A stretch of DNA of 64,000 bases from Thalassotalea agarivorans (GTDB lineage: Bacteria > Pseudomonadota > Gammaproteobacteria > Enterobacterales > Alteromonadaceae): the NCBI RefSeq assembly GCF_030295955.1, contig NZ_AP027363.1, positions 1,550,001 to 1,614,000 on the forward strand, in the 5' to 3' direction. The translations under genes and the position numbers were made by a program. The notes below the pieces were generated by a model that did not search any database, was not told where the DNA came from, and worked only from the letters and a program-made list of their open reading frames with translations. Position 1 is the first letter of the stretch. Every line of letters begins with the position of its first letter. This document shows positions 50,035-61,908 of the stretch, piece by piece.

Positions 50035-50058
50035 TTAGCTATAGTCAAGTATAGCTAA
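50035..50058 (+). promoter_or_regulatory. Perfect inverted repeat upstream of the dimeric isocitrate dehydrogenase
   Basis: TTAGCTATA-GTCAAG-TATAGCTAA: 9-bp arms without mismatch and a 6-base centre, 45 bp before the ATG. It could be an operator overlapping the promoter or a hairpin in the leader. Confidence 0.5.
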
Positions 50059-50103
50059 GCAGTAAAATCAATAACGTTTGTTAGTTCGAGTAGGAGATAC
50101 ATA

Positions 50104-51354
50104 ATGAGCAGCAACATTACGATACCACAAGACGGTCAAGCCATTACCTTAGAAGATGGCAAGTTAACTGTACCTAATTTCCCTATTATTCCTTTTATCG
50201 AAGGCGATGGTATTGGTGTCGATGTAACACCAGTAATGATAGATGTGGTAAACGCTGCGGTCACTAAAGCCTATAACAACGAACGCGCTATTCGCTGGAT
50301 GGAAGTGTATGCCGGTGAAAAAGCAACGCAAGTATATGACGGCGAAACCTGGTTACCTGAAGAAACATTAGCCATGTTTGAACAATATAAGGTGGGCATT
50401 AAAGGTCCACTAACCACGCCAGTGGGTACCGGTATGCGATCCTTAAATGTTGCTATAAGACAATTGCTTGATTTATATGTGTGTTTACGTCCCGTGCAAT
50501 GGTTTACTGGCGTACCAAGCCCAGTAAAACAACCACAAGAAGTCGATATGGTGATTTTTCGCGAAAATTCAGAAGATATCTATGCGGGTATTGAATATCA
50601 GGCAGGCACCGCAGAAGCTGATAAACTGATTTCGTTTCTGCAACAAGAAATGGGCGTACAAAGTATCCGTTTTGATCAAGACTGCGGTATTGGTATAAAA
50701 CCGGTATCTAAGGAAGGTTCGTATCGATTAGTACGTCAAGCGATACAATATGCGATAGACAACGATCGTGAATCCGTTACCCTTGTGCACAAAGGTAACA
50801 TAATGAAGTATACCGAAGGCGCATTTAAACAATGGGGTTACGAGGTTGCGAAACAAGAGTTTGGTGCCAAGTTGTTTAACGGTGGTCCGTGGCTGTCGTT
50901 GACCAACCCTAAAACGGGTAAAGAGATCATCATTAAAGACGTAATTGCCGACGCAATGCTGCAACAAATATTGCTACGTCCAGCGGAGTTTAGCGTAATA
51001 GCAACCCTAAACTTAAATGGTGATTACTTGTCAGATGCACTGGCTGCGCAAGTAGGTGGTATTGGAATAGCGCCAGGGGCAAATCTAAACGATAAAGTGG
51101 CGGTGTTTGAAGCGACTCATGGCACAGCGCCTAAATATGCCGGACAAAACAAGGTTAATCCGGGGTCTGTTATCTTGTCTGCTGAGATGATGTTAAGGCA
51201 TATGGGCTGGTTAGAAGCTGCTGATTTGCTGATCAAAGGAATGAGTGGGGCAATTGCTGCTAAAACAGTTACCTATGATTTTGAACGCTTGATGGATGAT
51301 GCAACGCTAGTCACTAGTTCGGAATTTGGCGAAGCGATTATTAATCATATGTAG
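50104..51354 (+). CDS. icd: NADP-dependent isocitrate dehydrogenase, dimeric type
   Basis: 416 residues, same as E. coli Icd (416). The phosphorylation/substrate serine is in RSLNVAIRQ, and further substrate arginines are in [28 protein letters not shown] is present, and the NADP-binding region contains [18 protein letters not shown]. It is expected to be controlled by AceK phosphorylation if that kinase exists elsewhere. It follows the monomeric isozyme, separated by a terminator and about 240 bp with a perfect inverted repeat. GGAG lies 8 bp before the ATG. Confidence 0.96.
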   Translation: MSSNITIPQDGQAITLEDGKLTVPNFPIIPFIEGDGIGVDVTPVMIDVVNAAVTKAYNNERAIRWMEVYAGEKATQVYDGETWLPEETLAMFEQYKVGIKGPLTTPVGTGMRSLNVAIRQLLDLYVCLRPVQWFTGVPSPVKQPQEVDMVIFRENSEDIYAGIEYQAGTAEADKLISFLQQEMGVQSIRFDQDCGIGIKPVSKEGSYRLVRQAIQYAIDNDRESVTLVHKGNIMKYTEGAFKQWGYEVAKQEFGAKLFNGGPWLSLTNPKTGKEIIIKDVIADAMLQQILLRPAEFSVIATLNLNGDYLSDALAAQVGGIGIAPGANLNDKVAVFEATHGTAPKYAGQNKVNPGSVILSAEMMLRHMGWLEAADLLIKGMSGAIAAKTVTYDFERLMDDATLVTSSEFGEAIINHM

Positions 51355-51390
51355 TCAGCTTGTGTTCTGGTAGTACCAGATCATTCAAAC

Positions 51391-51421
51391 CAAAAAAAAC
51401 ACAGCCTAGCTGTGTTTTTTA
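51391..51421. terminator. Terminator between icd and cspD
   Basis: AACACAGC-CTA-GCTGTGTT between an A run and a T run; can serve both the plus-strand icd and the minus-strand cspD. Confidence 0.88.
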
Positions 51422-51458
51422 CGTTTATTCCTTTCTAAAAAGGAATACAGTAAATTCG

Positions 51459-51680
51459 TTACTCGTCCGACTCTACTTCTGTTGGCGTTATACTCGCCGC
51501 GTGATGTCCTTTTGGTCCTTCGTTTAACTCATAAGTCACATCTTGACCCGCTTTCAGTGTACGATATCCATCCATTTGAATCGTAGAGTAGTGCGCGAAA
51601 ATATCCTCGCCACCATCCGATGGGCGGATGAAACCGAACCCTTTAGCATTGTTAAACCATTTAACGGTACCGTGAGCCAT
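51459..51680 (-). CDS. cspD: Cold-shock-domain protein CspD
   Basis: Single-strand nucleic acid binding protein that slows replication in starved E. coli cells. 73 residues from the ATG at 51680. RNP1 is KGFGFI and RNP2 is DIFAHY, with an early KWFNNAKG. AAGGA 10 bp before this ATG and the family start (MAHGTVKWF) exclude the longer frame to 51767. Divergent to clpS, as in E. coli. Confidence 0.93.
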   Translation of the reverse strand: MAHGTVKWFNNAKGFGFIRPSDGGEDIFAHYSTIQMDGYRTLKAGQDVTYELNEGPKGHHAASITPTEVESDE

Positions 51681-51991
51681 ACTTCTACTTCCTTCTATAT
51701 CCTTCAGTAAACCCTCATGCTCCCAAACAAGCATACCCGTAGTTGTGACAAAATTGCCACTTATCAAATCCTAGGCAATTTAAAAAATTAGTCAAGCATC
51801 ATTTCACATTTTTTTAACAAGTGTAGCGATTTGTAGCAATTTATCTTTAAAAAAACCGTGTTTGCTCTTGAAAAGCATCTTGTGAGTCTATAGAAATAAA
51901 GTATGTAAAAACGTTATTGTCGCTTTGTTTGGCCAAAAATATTTCATAGAATAAGACAAGCAAAATTTGTGGCAGAGTCTATTATAGAGAT
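51681..51991. promoter_or_regulatory. Divergent region between cspD and clpS
   Basis: 311 bp. It should hold promoters for both genes. I see AT-rich stretches and no clear gene, and no operator I can name. A TGTGA half-site near 51750 lacks a matching TCACA arm. Confidence 0.4.
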
Positions 51992-52312
51992 ATGAGCGGT
52001 AATAAAGAGCTTTCTGATCATACTGAGTTAGTCAAAGAGCGTATAGAACAACAGGTTAAGAAGCCTCCAATGTATAATGTTGTGCTTCTAAACGACGATT
52101 ATACGCCAATGGATTTTGTTGTTGATGTGTTGTGCAAGTTTTTTAATATGAACTCAGATCAAGCAACAGACGTAATGCTTACTATACATTATGAAGGTAA
52201 AGGGAAGTGCGGTACCTACACTGCTGAAGTTGCCGAAATGAAGGTCAATCAAGTAAGCAGGTATGCAAAATCTCATCAACACCCATTACGCTGTTCCATG
52301 GAACAAGCCTAA
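51992..52312 (+). CDS. clpS: ClpS adaptor of the ClpAP protease
   Basis: Delivers N-degron substrates to ClpA. 106 residues. The binding pocket motif is [20 protein letters not shown], and Thr-x-HYEGKG with [13 protein letters not shown] completes the fold. It is 37 bp upstream of clpA, in an operon. The window also has aat and bpt, which attach the N-degron residues that ClpS reads. Confidence 0.95.
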   Translation: MSGNKELSDHTELVKERIEQQVKKPPMYNVVLLNDDYTPMDFVVDVLCKFFNMNSDQATDVMLTIHYEGKGKCGTYTAEVAEMKVNQVSRYAKSHQHPLRCSMEQA

Positions 52313-52349
52313 TGAAGCTGTTATTAACGTGTAAGAAGTGGAGTGATTA

Positions 52350-54605
52350 ATGCTAAATAAAGACTTAGAAGTTTCGTTAAATGTAGCATTTCGAAAAGCG
52401 AAAGAGTCTCGTCATGAGTTTATGACGGTAGAGCATCTTCTATTGGCGCTGTTAGACAACCCATCTTCTAACGACGCGCTGTCGGCGTGTGGAGCCGATA
52501 TGCACAAACTCCGTACAGACCTTGAACAATTTATTGGTGAAACAACACCTGTCATTCCTGAAGGTGACGAAGAAAGAGAAACGCAGCCAACGCTTGGATT
52601 CCAACGCGTATTGCAACGTGCGGTCTTTCACGTACAGTCATCAGGTAAAAGTGAAGTTACCGGCTCCAATGTACTGGTCGCTATTTTTAGTGAACAGGAG
52701 TCGCAAGCAGCTTATTTCTTGAAAAAGTCAGATATTAGTCGACTAGATATCGTTAACTATATTTCTCATGGCATCAGTAAACCTGACGAAGAAACAGTGC
52801 ATGAAGACGTCAGGCCAACAGAGCAAGAAGAACCGCGCACGATAGAAAACTTTGCGGTTAACCTCAATGAAGAGGCGTTAAAAGGCAATATCGATCCATT
52901 GATTGGTCGCCAAGATGAAATGGAGCGTACCTTGCAGGTACTGTCTCGCCGTCGCAAAAACAATCCTTTATATGTTGGTGAAGCTGGTGTTGGTAAAACA
53001 GCTATCGCAGAGGGTTTAGCTAACTTAATCGTGTCGGATGAAGCGCCAGTGTTCTTGCAAGAAGCGACCATTTATTCGCTGGATATGGGCGCATTACTTG
53101 CAGGAACTAAATACCGAGGCGATTTTGAAAAACGCTTTAAGTCATTACTTAAAGATTTAGAAAAAGATAAGAAAGCCATACTGTTTATTGATGAAATCCA
53201 CACCATTATCGGTGCAGGTGCTGCCTCTGGCGGTATGATGGATGCATCAAATTTGATTAAACCTTTGCTGTCTGCGGGTAAACTTCGCTGTATTGGTTCA
53301 ACTACCTATCAGGAATACCAAAGCATTTTTGAAAAGGATAGGGCATTGGCGCGTCGCTTCCAGAAAATCGACGTGACAGAACCTAGCGTTGAAGACACAA
53401 CCAAGATTTTGCATGGCTTAAAAGAAAAGTATGAAGCCCATCACGGCATCAAATATACTGCTAATGCTTTACACGCGGCAGCACAGCTTGCCGATAAGTA
53501 TATTAATGAACGCTTTTTGCCAGACAAAGCCATCGATATAATCGACGAAGCCGGTGCTAAACAGCAACTGGTGAGTGAGTCTAAGCGCAAGAAACAAATT
53601 AACAATAATGATATTGAGGCTATTGTCGCTAAAATGGCGCGTATTCCTGAGAAATCAGTATCGTCATCTGAGTTAGATGGCCTTAAAACGTTAGACAGAA
53701 ACCTGAAATTGGTTGTGTTTGGCCAAGATCACGCAATTGAAGAGTTGTGCAGTGTTATCCGTTTATCTCGCGCAGGTTTAGGTAATGATGAAAAGCCGGT
53801 AGGCTCGTTCATTTTTGCAGGACCTACAGGTGTTGGTAAAACGGAAGTAACGCAACAGTTAGCTAAACTAATGGGCGTGGAGTTGCTTCGCTTTGATATG
53901 TCTGAGTATATGGAGAAGCATGCCGTTAGTCGTTTAATTGGTGCACCACCAGGTTATGTTGGTTATGAGCAGGGTGGTTTGTTAACCGATGCTGTAATTA
54001 AGCATCCTCACGCTGTTGTATTGCTCGACGAAATTGAAAAAGCACATAGCGATGTTTATAACATTCTTCTGCAAGTAATGGATCACGGTACTTTAACCGA
54101 TAACAACGGTCGTAAAGCAGATTTCCGTAATGTCATTTTGGTGTTAACCACGAATGCTGGTGTTGCTGAAACACAACGCAAATCAATTGGCTTTAAGCAA
54201 CAAGACCACAGCTTTGATGCCAAAGACGAAATCAATCGCGTGTTCTCACCTGAATTTAGAAACCGTTTGGATAACATCGTTTGGTTTAATCACTTATCTG
54301 ACGAAGTTATCGCGCAAGTGGTAGATAAATTTATCGTAGAACTGCAGGCACAGCTTGATGAAAAAGGTGTGTCGCTTGAGTTGACCAAAGAAGCTAAGCG
54401 TTGGTTAGCACAACATGGTTATGATAAAGCGATGGGTGCACGTCCAATGGCGCGCTTAATTCAAGAGCAACTTAAGAAGCCGCTTGCCCATGAACTCTTA
54501 TTCGGTGATCTAACTAAAGGTGGTATTGCTAAGATCAGTGTCAAGAGCGACAAACTATGTGTAACCTGCGAGCAGAAAAAGCCATTGCTCGAAGAGCACT
54601 CTTAA
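52350..54605 (+). CDS. clpA: ATP-dependent Clp protease ATP-binding subunit ClpA
   Basis: AAA+ unfoldase that feeds ClpP. 751 residues (E. coli 758). An N domain (about 1-140) precedes two AAA+ modules: Walker A GEAGVGKT at 210-217 and GPTGVGKT at 491-498. Walker B sites are FIDEIHT and LLDEIEKAH, and arginine fingers and the ClpP-binding IGF-like loop (SIGFKQQ) are visible. No middle domain, so ClpA and not ClpB. A strong terminator follows. Confidence 0.96.
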   Translation: MLNKDLEVSLNVAFRKAKESRHEFMTVEHLLLALLDNPSSNDALSACGADMHKLRTDLEQFIGETTPVIPEGDEERETQPTLGFQRVLQRAVFHVQSSGKSEVTGSNVLVAIFSEQESQAAYFLKKSDISRLDIVNYISHGISKPDEETVHEDVRPTEQEEPRTIENFAVNLNEEALKGNIDPLIGRQDEMERTLQVLSRRRKNNPLYVGEAGVGKTAIAEGLANLIVSDEAPVFLQEATIYSLDMGALLAGTKYRGDFEKRFKSLLKDLEKDKKAILFIDEIHTIIGAGAASGGMMDASNLIKPLLSAGKLRCIGSTTYQEYQSIFEKDRALARRFQKIDVTEPSVEDTTKILHGLKEKYEAHHGIKYTANALHAAAQLADKYINERFLPDKAIDIIDEAGAKQQLVSESKRKKQINNNDIEAIVAKMARIPEKSVSSSELDGLKTLDRNLKLVVFGQDHAIEELCSVIRLSRAGLGNDEKPVGSFIFAGPTGVGKTEVTQQLAKLMGVELLRFDMSEYMEKHAVSRLIGAPPGYVGYEQGGLLTDAVIKHPHAVVLLDEIEKAHSDVYNILLQVMDHGTLTDNNGRKADFRNVILVLTTNAGVAETQRKSIGFKQQDHSFDAKDEINRVFSPEFRNRLDNIVWFNHLSDEVIAQVVDKFIVELQAQLDEKGVSLELTKEAKRWLAQHGYDKAMGARPMARLIQEQLKKPLAHELLFGDLTKGGIAKISVKSDKLCVTCEQKKPLLEEHS

Positions 54606-54611
54606 GACAAT

Positions 54612-54643
54612 AAAAAAAGCCCTGCAGTTGCAGGGCTTTTTTT
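54612..54643. terminator. Bidirectional terminator between clpA and infA
   Basis: GCCCTGCA-GT-TGCAGGGC between A and T runs; serves the convergent clpA and infA. Confidence 0.93.
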
Positions 54644-54654
54644 ATGAAAGACTA

Positions 54655-54879
<225 letters not shown>

Positions 54880-55007
54880 TTAAACCTCTAAAAAGTGTTG
54901 TGTGCAATAAAACTGCGCAGATCATGCCCAATTGCAAAGGCAATGTAAAGCCTAAACGCGTAAATTATCGAGAATTGTTGCCAATTTAGTCAGCTAGAAC
55001 TGATTAA

Positions 55008-55706
55008 TTATTCTACTTGTGTAATTTGCCACACGTTATCAATGAGCTTTTCATGAGGATAAAACTTTGTTTTGTAGTTCATTTTTTGACAATCGTCGAT
55101 TTGATAGCCAAGAAAAAGCAGGTCTTTTTGCCAATGATTGGCTAACTTTATTTGCTCAAGAATAGAGTACATGCCAATGCTATTTTTACGATAGTCGGGG
55201 TGGTAAAAGGTATAAACTGCAGACAGCGCGTTGTGAAATACATCGGTTACAGCAACAGAGATAAGCGTTGTGTCATCATAGATTTCTAAGAACACGTAAT
55301 CGCATACATTCGAGTTGATAAAATCGTTAAATTGTTCATATTTTGCAGGGAACATGCTGCCATCTTGATGGAAAGCCTCTATATATTGGCTGTATAGTTC
55401 AAAATAGCTATCCTTTAATTCGTGGCTAACTTTAACGGTAAAATGTTTGTTCTTTTTTGCTAAGCGTTTTTGACTCTTGCTAGGCGTAAACTGTTTACAC
55501 ACCACCCGAATAGATTGGCATGCCTTGCAAGCTTCGCAGTGAGGTTTGTAGATAGAACTGCCACTGCGACGGAAGCCATTATGTAAAAGCCATAAGTATT
55601 TTTCACTATTGTGGAGCGCTTCATCCACTGCTACCAATAAACGCTCAGATTGCTCTGGCAAGTAATTGCACGGAAAGGTTTTGGTGAGACCGAACTGATA
55701 ATTCAT
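55008..55706 (-). CDS. bpt: Aspartate/glutamate leucyltransferase (Bpt)
   Basis: Adds leucine to proteins with N-terminal Asp or Glu, making N-degrons for ClpS-ClpAP. 232 residues. The conserved N-terminal FRRSGSSIYKPHCEACKACQSIRV has the cysteine cluster, followed by SKSQKRLAKKNK and the acyltransferase-fold C-terminus (AVYTFYHPDYRKNSIGMYSILEQI, given here in part). It lies 63 bp downstream of aat, and both are on the same strand, close to clpS-clpA. The whole bacterial N-degron pathway is thus encoded within 5 kb. Confidence 0.93.
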   Translation of the reverse strand: MNYQFGLTKTFPCNYLPEQSERLLVAVDEALHNSEKYLWLLHNGFRRSGSSIYKPHCEACKACQSIRVVCKQFTPSKSQKRLAKKNKHFTVKVSHELKDSYFELYSQYIEAFHQDGSMFPAKYEQFNDFINSNVCDYVFLEIYDDTTLISVAVTDVFHNALSAVYTFYHPDYRKNSIGMYSILEQIKLANHWQKDLLFLGYQIDDCQKMNYKTKFYPHEKLIDNVWQITQVE

Positions 55707-55769
55707 AGCGCAGATAATACCGGCTGGGTTTGTTTTAGTTTATACCCAAAAAGACTTCTTGCTCAATGG

Positions 55770-56480
55770 TTAATATGAAATCGTTTGTGGTCGCCAAAGC
55801 TCACTGCTAACGGTTTGATTAATGGCGGCGCTTTGTTGATTTAAGAAGTGTTGTCGCGAAATTTCCTGACTGCCCATCGAAGCTAGAAAGTCATTTTGTA
55901 TTTGGCAATCGATCATATTAATGCCGTGCAATAAAAGATGTTTACTTAGTGCGAAAAGGGCGATTTTTGACGCGTTGGCTTGACTATAAAACATCGATTC
56001 ACCTGAAAAGTAGCCATTGATAGCAACACCATAAAGTCCACCGACTAGTGCGTCTTCTTGCCATACCTCAATAGAGTGAGCAAACCCTAATTGATGCAGC
56101 TGCTCGTATGCTGTAATCATGTCACTTGTTATCCAACTTTCTTCTTGGCGAAAAGGTGCATCAGAACAAGCATCAATAACTTCGCTAAAAGCATTGTTGA
56201 TGGTGACGGTAAAAGGGCGCTTTCGAATGAACTTTGCTAGGGTACGATTTACATGAATATCTTCGCAATGCAGTATTGCCCGCGGGTTCGGGCTCCACCA
56301 CATAATTGGATCGCCTTCATTAAACCAAGGAAATACACCGTGCTTGTATGCTGCAATAATGCGCTGCGGTGAAAGATCACCACCTAAGGCAAGTAAACCG
56401 TTTGGATCGCTTAACGCGTAATCATGGGAGGGGAATGTCAGGCTTTCATCGCTGAGCCAATACAAAGCCTGACTTGTCAT
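55770..56480 (-). CDS. aat: Leucyl/phenylalanyl-tRNA-protein transferase
   Basis: Attaches Leu or Phe to proteins starting with Arg or Lys. 236 residues (E. coli 234). Motifs: GLLALGGDLSP, AYKHGVFPWFNEGDPIMWWSPNPRA and VGGLYGVAINGYFSGESMF. It is 6 bp downstream of trxB. E. coli has cydDC between aat and trxB; these are missing here. Confidence 0.95.
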   Translation of the reverse strand: MTSQALYWLSDESLTFPSHDYALSDPNGLLALGGDLSPQRIIAAYKHGVFPWFNEGDPIMWWSPNPRAILHCEDIHVNRTLAKFIRKRPFTVTINNAFSEVIDACSDAPFRQEESWITSDMITAYEQLHQLGFAHSIEVWQEDALVGGLYGVAINGYFSGESMFYSQANASKIALFALSKHLLLHGINMIDCQIQNDFLASMGSQEISRQHFLNQQSAAINQTVSSELWRPQTISY

Positions 56481-56486
56481 GGTTAT

Positions 56487-57461
<975 letters not shown>

Positions 57462-57558
57462 TTAGCTGTATAGTTTGGGGCAATGGTGCGATAACTCAAG
57501 TGCAAAAATCAAATTTTTTTATAACTTTTTGTATCGTTTTTTTTACTACCGGTTAATC

Positions 57559-57589
57559 AAAAAAAAGAGCAGCGAATTGCTGCTCTTAT
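57559..57589 (-). terminator. Terminator after ald
   Basis: GAGCAGC-GAATT-GCTGCTC with a run of A on the left, giving a U tract in the minus-strand transcript. Confidence 0.88.
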
Positions 57590-57611
57590 TTCGTTTAAAT
57601 TTTAAGCGATT

Positions 57612-58730
57612 TTAGTCATTCAACGCTTTGCTTGCAGGTACATACTCAAAGTTAAGCGCTTCAGCAACGCTTTCACAGGTAATGTGACCATTAATAACAT
57701 TCAAACCATTAAGTAAGTGCTGGTTATCTAAAAGTGCTTGCTTATAACCTTTGTTTGCCAGTTGGATGATGTAAGGCAAAGTAGCATTGTTAAGTGCAAA
57801 CGTAGACGTACGTGGTACAGCGCCAGGCATGTTAGCAACACAGTAGTGTACAACATCATCAACGATGTAAGTTGGATCTGCATGCGTGGTTGGCTTAGAC
57901 GTTTCAATACAACCACCTTGGTCGATAGCCACATCTACAATAGCCGCGCCTGGCTTCATATTGGCAATATGTTCTTTGGTCACTAGCTTAGGTGCTGCCG
58001 CGCCAGGGATTAATACGCCACCGATAACAAGGTCAGCTTCCAATACATGCTTTTCTAATGCGTCTGCAGTAGAGTAGATTGCTTTGATTTTGTTGCCAAA
58101 CTGAGCGTCTAGTTTACGTAAAACGTTAATATTACGGTCAAGTACTACAACATCTGCGCCCATGCCTACAGCCATTTGCGCGGCATTTGCACCAACCATA
58201 CCACCGCCAATGACAACGACTTTAGCTGGTTCAACGCCAGGTACGCCACCTAACAACATACCGCGACCCGCATTAGATTTCTCTAAAGCTTGTGCACCTG
58301 CTTGAATTGACATACGGCCAGCGACTTCACTCATTGGTGCAAGTAGTGGTAAACCACCTTGGTTATCCGTGACTGTTTCATAAGCAATACATACCGCTTT
58401 GCTGTCGATAAGATCTTGTGTTTGAGGTAAATCAGGTGCTAAGTGCAGGTATGTGAATAGTATTTGACCTTCACGTAACATCGCTCGTTCAACAGCTTGT
58501 GGCTCTTTTACTTTAACGATCATTTCACTTTGAGCGAAAACGTCTTGTGCGGTAGCTAATATCTCAGCACCTGCGTCAATATAATCTTGGTCAGTAAAAC
58601 CAATACCGATACCTGCTTGTGTTTCCACTAGCACTTTGTGACCGTGGTTGATTAACTCACGTACACTTGCTGGAACCATGCCAACGCGGTATTCGTGGTT
58701 TTTAATTTCTTTTGGTACACCAATAATCAT
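57612..58730 (-). CDS. ald: Alanine dehydrogenase
   Basis: NAD-dependent, interconverts alanine and pyruvate plus ammonia. 372 residues. Start [20 protein letters not shown] has the substrate Arg; the catalytic His lies in FTYLHLAP, the Rossmann motif is [13 protein letters not shown], and [15 protein letters not shown] with [13 protein letters not shown] follows. It diverges from lrp. In Shewanella and related groups this pairing suggests Lrp control of ald, which is likely here too. Confidence 0.95.
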   Translation of the reverse strand: MIIGVPKEIKNHEYRVGMVPASVRELINHGHKVLVETQAGIGIGFTDQDYIDAGAEILATAQDVFAQSEMIVKVKEPQAVERAMLREGQILFTYLHLAPDLPQTQDLIDSKAVCIAYETVTDNQGGLPLLAPMSEVAGRMSIQAGAQALEKSNAGRGMLLGGVPGVEPAKVVVIGGGMVGANAAQMAVGMGADVVVLDRNINVLRKLDAQFGNKIKAIYSTADALEKHVLEADLVIGGVLIPGAAAPKLVTKEHIANMKPGAAIVDVAIDQGGCIETSKPTTHADPTYIVDDVVHYCVANMPGAVPRTSTFALNNATLPYIIQLANKGYKQALLDNQHLLNGLNVINGHITCESVAEALNFEYVPASKALND

Positions 58731-58884
58731 AGTTATCTCTCTGTCAGAAAACGTAAAAAGTATAGCACTTTGCTGTAATTTATAAGATGCTAGTATATTG
58801 ATAATTTAATAGAATATCCTGCTGTAATCCCGCTCCAAACGATATATAATTTCAATATCGGGCAATTTTTAAGAGGAAAGTGTC

Positions 58885-59364
58885 GTGAAGATGGAAGATA
58901 GGCAGTTGGATCGTATAGACAAAAATATTTTAACGGAACTTCAACGAGATGGCAGACTCTCAAATGTAGAGTTGTCCAGACGCGTGGGGTTAAGTCCAAC
59001 ACCTTGTTTGGAAAGAGTAAAACGACTCGAGTTAGACGGATTTATAATGGGCTACAGCGCTCGTTTAAACCCAACTAAACTTGGCGCCGCATTGTTGGTT
59101 ATCGTAGAAATTACTTTAACAAAAACATCGCCAGACGTGTTTGACGAATTTTCAAAAGCCGTACAAGAAATACCTGTCATTCAAGAGTGTCACTTGGTCT
59201 CTGGTGATTTTGATTTTTTGTTGAAAACGCGCGTTGCAGATATGGCTGCGTATCGTGAATTGCTGGGAGATACCTTATTAAGGTTGCCTGCAGTGAGCGA
59301 GAGCAGAACTTATGTTGTGATGGAAGAAGTGAAATCTACGGAAAACATTCCAGTAAATATATGA
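58885..59364 (+). CDS. lrp: Leucine-responsive regulatory protein (Lrp)
   Basis: Global regulator of amino acid metabolism. 159 residues (E. coli 164). An N-terminal helix-turn-helix (NILTELQRDGRLSNVELSRRVGLS) leads to the RAM domain (LLVIVEITLTKTSPDVFDEF ... CHLVSGDFDFLLKTRV). It starts at GTG 58885, with GAGG 8 bp upstream; the ATG at 58891 is too far from this site. It lies between ald and ftsK, the order trxB-lrp-ftsK being as in E. coli except for the ald insertion. Confidence 0.95.
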   Translation: MKMEDRQLDRIDKNILTELQRDGRLSNVELSRRVGLSPTPCLERVKRLELDGFIMGYSARLNPTKLGAALLVIVEITLTKTSPDVFDEFSKAVQEIPVIQECHLVSGDFDFLLKTRVADMAAYRELLGDTLLRLPAVSESRTYVVMEEVKSTENIPVNI

Positions 59365-59436
59365 TTGTTTGTTGATGCCAAGTATTTATTCATAACCATT
59401 TGTCTGGTATTTTAGAGTTAATATTATAAGAAATTC

Positions 59437-61899
59437 ATGGATGTAACATTGTCTTCAGAAACGCATTCTCAACCTAATCAGTTAACCGGCGTACAACGAC
59501 TGTTAGAAGCAGGTCTGTTGGTCACGACGGTCTTTTCCATGTTTCTCATGCTGGCAATCTATACGTTTGACCCAGCAGATCCTGGTTGGTCTCAAACCGG
59601 CTATCAGACACCTATTCGTAATTTAGGCGGCGCGGTAGGTGCCTACCTAAGCGATATGCTATTGAGTGTGTTTGGTTTTTTCGCGTATTTTATTCCGTTT
59701 ATTATTGCTGTCATGGGTTGGATGTTGTTCCAACGCATCCACGCTTTAATGCAGATAGATTACTTAACGTTGGGGTTAAGAATCATCGGTTTTATCTTGT
59801 TCACACTAGGCATTACCGCGTTATTAAGTATGCACTCAGATGACATACATTATTTTAGTGCAGGTGGCATTTTAGGTGATTACACAAGCAGTGCTTTCAT
59901 ACCGTATTTTTCTATTGCCGGCAGTAATCTCTTATTTTTAATGCTGCTAGGCAGTGGTTTTGTGTTACTGACAGGATTCTCGTTTTTAACCTTTATTGAT
60001 AAAACCGGCGAATATGCCATTAAAGGTGCAATCTACTTGAAGGGTGTGCCAGCTATTATCAAAGAAAAATTTGGTACCGGCGATATTGAACACGATGCGG
60101 CCTCAGATAAAGTTAAAATTGAAGCCTATCAAACGCCAATGGTGGAGCAAGAAGAAGTGAAACAAGCATTCACCGCCTTGCAAGAAGCTGACGACGAACA
60201 AAGCAAAGAAAGCGTTAGAGCAGTAAAAGAAGAACCGTTTTTAAACATTGACGAATTGCTTAATACGCCAATAGATAAAGAAGACGTGGTTGAAGAAGAT
60301 GATGACGTTGAAACCGAAGCATTAGCTGATGACGATGTTGTTGAAGAGGTTTCTACTGCTACCAGAACGAAAAAAACAACCGCTAAAACGTCGATGGATA
60401 AGTACAAAGGTATGCCTTCCATTGAATTGCTTGATAGAGCGGATAAGAACGAAAACCCTATCAACCAAGAAGAACTTGATCAGGTTAGCCGTTTAGTTGA
60501 AGCAAAATTGCTCGACTTCAATGTACAAGCGCAGGTTGTTGCCGTTTATCCAGGCCCAGTCATTACTCGTTTCGAGCTTGACCTAGCGCCGGGTGTGAAA
60601 GTCAGCAAAATTTCTAACCTGTCTAAAGATTTGGCTCGAAGTTTATCTGCTATAAGCGTGCGCGTTGTTGAGGTGATTCCAGGTAAATCTGTGATCGGCC
60701 TAGAGCTGCCGAATAAGCATCGTGAAATTGTGCACCTCAGTGAAGTTATCGCGTGCGATAAGTTTGCTAAGTCGAAATCGCCATTAACCATGGTTTTAGG
60801 TAAGGATATTGCCGGTGACCCTGTGGTGGTTGATCTTGCAAAAATGCCACACCTTTTGGTTGCAGGTACAACAGGTTCGGGTAAATCTGTCGGTGTAAAC
60901 ACCATGATTTTGAGCTTGATGTACAAATCAACGCCAGAAGATGTGCGCCTGATTATGATCGACCCTAAGATGCTTGAACTATCGGTTTACGAAGGCATTC
61001 CACATTTATTAGCAGAAGTGGTTACCGATATGAAAGAGGCCGCTAACGCCCTTAGATGGTGTGTTGGTGAAATGGAGCGTCGCTATAAGCTGATGTCTGC
61101 CATGGGTGTGCGTAACTTAAAAGGCTTCAATCAAAAAGTTGAACAAGCAATAAAAGCAGGGCAGCCATTAACTGATCCGTTGTGGAAACCAGGCGAAAGT
61201 ATGGATGAAACGGCGCCAGAGTTAACTAAATTGCCTGCTATTGTTGTGGTTGTTGACGAATTTGCCGACATGATGATGATTGTTGGTAAAAAAGTCGAAG
61301 AGCTTATTGCTCGTATAGCGCAAAAGGCACGTGCCGCTGGGATTCACTTGGTGCTTGCAACACAAAGACCCTCTGTGGATGTTATTACGGGTTTAATCAA
61401 AGCTAATATTCCAACGCGTATTGCGTTTCAAGTGAGCTCAAGAATCGACTCGCGCACTATCTTAGACCAACAGGGGGCAGAACAATTGCTTGGCCAAGGT
61501 GATATGCTTTATCTACCACCAGGTAGTGGTGTACCAACCCGTGTCCATGGCGCCTTTGTTGACGATCACGAGGTTCATGCCGTGGTTAGTGATTGGAAAT
61601 CTCGTGGTGAGCCTAATTACCTGGATGAAATTTTATCTGGCGAAAGCGAACAAGAAATTTTGTTACCTGGTGAGCAGCCTGAAAATGGCGAATCTGAGCT
61701 TGACGCGCTGTACGATGAGGCGGTTATGTTTGTGACAGAAAGTCGCAGAGTGTCTATTTCAAGTGTGCAACGTAAGTTCCGTATCGGTTATAACCGCGCT
61801 GCTCGTATCGTAGAAGAAATGCAAATGCAGGGTGTTGTAAGCTCACCTGGTCATAACGGTGCTAGAGAAGTGTTAGCACCACCACCCGTAAAAGATTAA
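59437..61899 (+). CDS. ftsK: DNA translocase FtsK
   Basis: Pumps chromosome dimers at the division septum and activates XerCD at dif. 820 residues. Four N-terminal membrane segments lie within about residues 25-190. A short acidic linker follows (about 230-310, rich in Glu and Asp), much shorter than in E. coli (1329 residues in total). The motor has Walker A GTTGSGKS at 477-484 and Walker [13 protein letters not shown]. The C-terminal gamma winged helix [21 protein letters not shown] reads KOPS sites. It is followed by lolA at 9 bp. Confidence 0.95.
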   Translation: MDVTLSSETHSQPNQLTGVQRLLEAGLLVTTVFSMFLMLAIYTFDPADPGWSQTGYQTPIRNLGGAVGAYLSDMLLSVFGFFAYFIPFIIAVMGWMLFQRIHALMQIDYLTLGLRIIGFILFTLGITALLSMHSDDIHYFSAGGILGDYTSSAFIPYFSIAGSNLLFLMLLGSGFVLLTGFSFLTFIDKTGEYAIKGAIYLKGVPAIIKEKFGTGDIEHDAASDKVKIEAYQTPMVEQEEVKQAFTALQEADDEQSKESVRAVKEEPFLNIDELLNTPIDKEDVVEEDDDVETEALADDDVVEEVSTATRTKKTTAKTSMDKYKGMPSIELLDRADKNENPINQEELDQVSRLVEAKLLDFNVQAQVVAVYPGPVITRFELDLAPGVKVSKISNLSKDLARSLSAISVRVVEVIPGKSVIGLELPNKHREIVHLSEVIACDKFAKSKSPLTMVLGKDIAGDPVVVDLAKMPHLLVAGTTGSGKSVGVNTMILSLMYKSTPEDVRLIMIDPKMLELSVYEGIPHLLAEVVTDMKEAANALRWCVGEMERRYKLMSAMGVRNLKGFNQKVEQAIKAGQPLTDPLWKPGESMDETAPELTKLPAIVVVVDEFADMMMIVGKKVEELIARIAQKARAAGIHLVLATQRPSVDVITGLIKANIPTRIAFQVSSRIDSRTILDQQGAEQLLGQGDMLYLPPGSGVPTRVHGAFVDDHEVHAVVSDWKSRGEPNYLDEILSGESEQEILLPGEQPENGESELDALYDEAVMFVTESRRVSISSVQRKFRIGYNRAARIVEEMQMQGVVSSPGHNGAREVLAPPPVKD

Positions 61900-61908
61900 G
61901 AGGTATTT

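Noticed and set aside
51745-51765. CRP site upstream of cspD
   Set aside because: A TGTGA half-site exists, but the other arm does not match TCACA at the right spacing.
60129-60464. Serine-rich frame opposite the FtsK linker
   Set aside because: Its serine runs are simply the complement of the acidic linker codons of FtsK.
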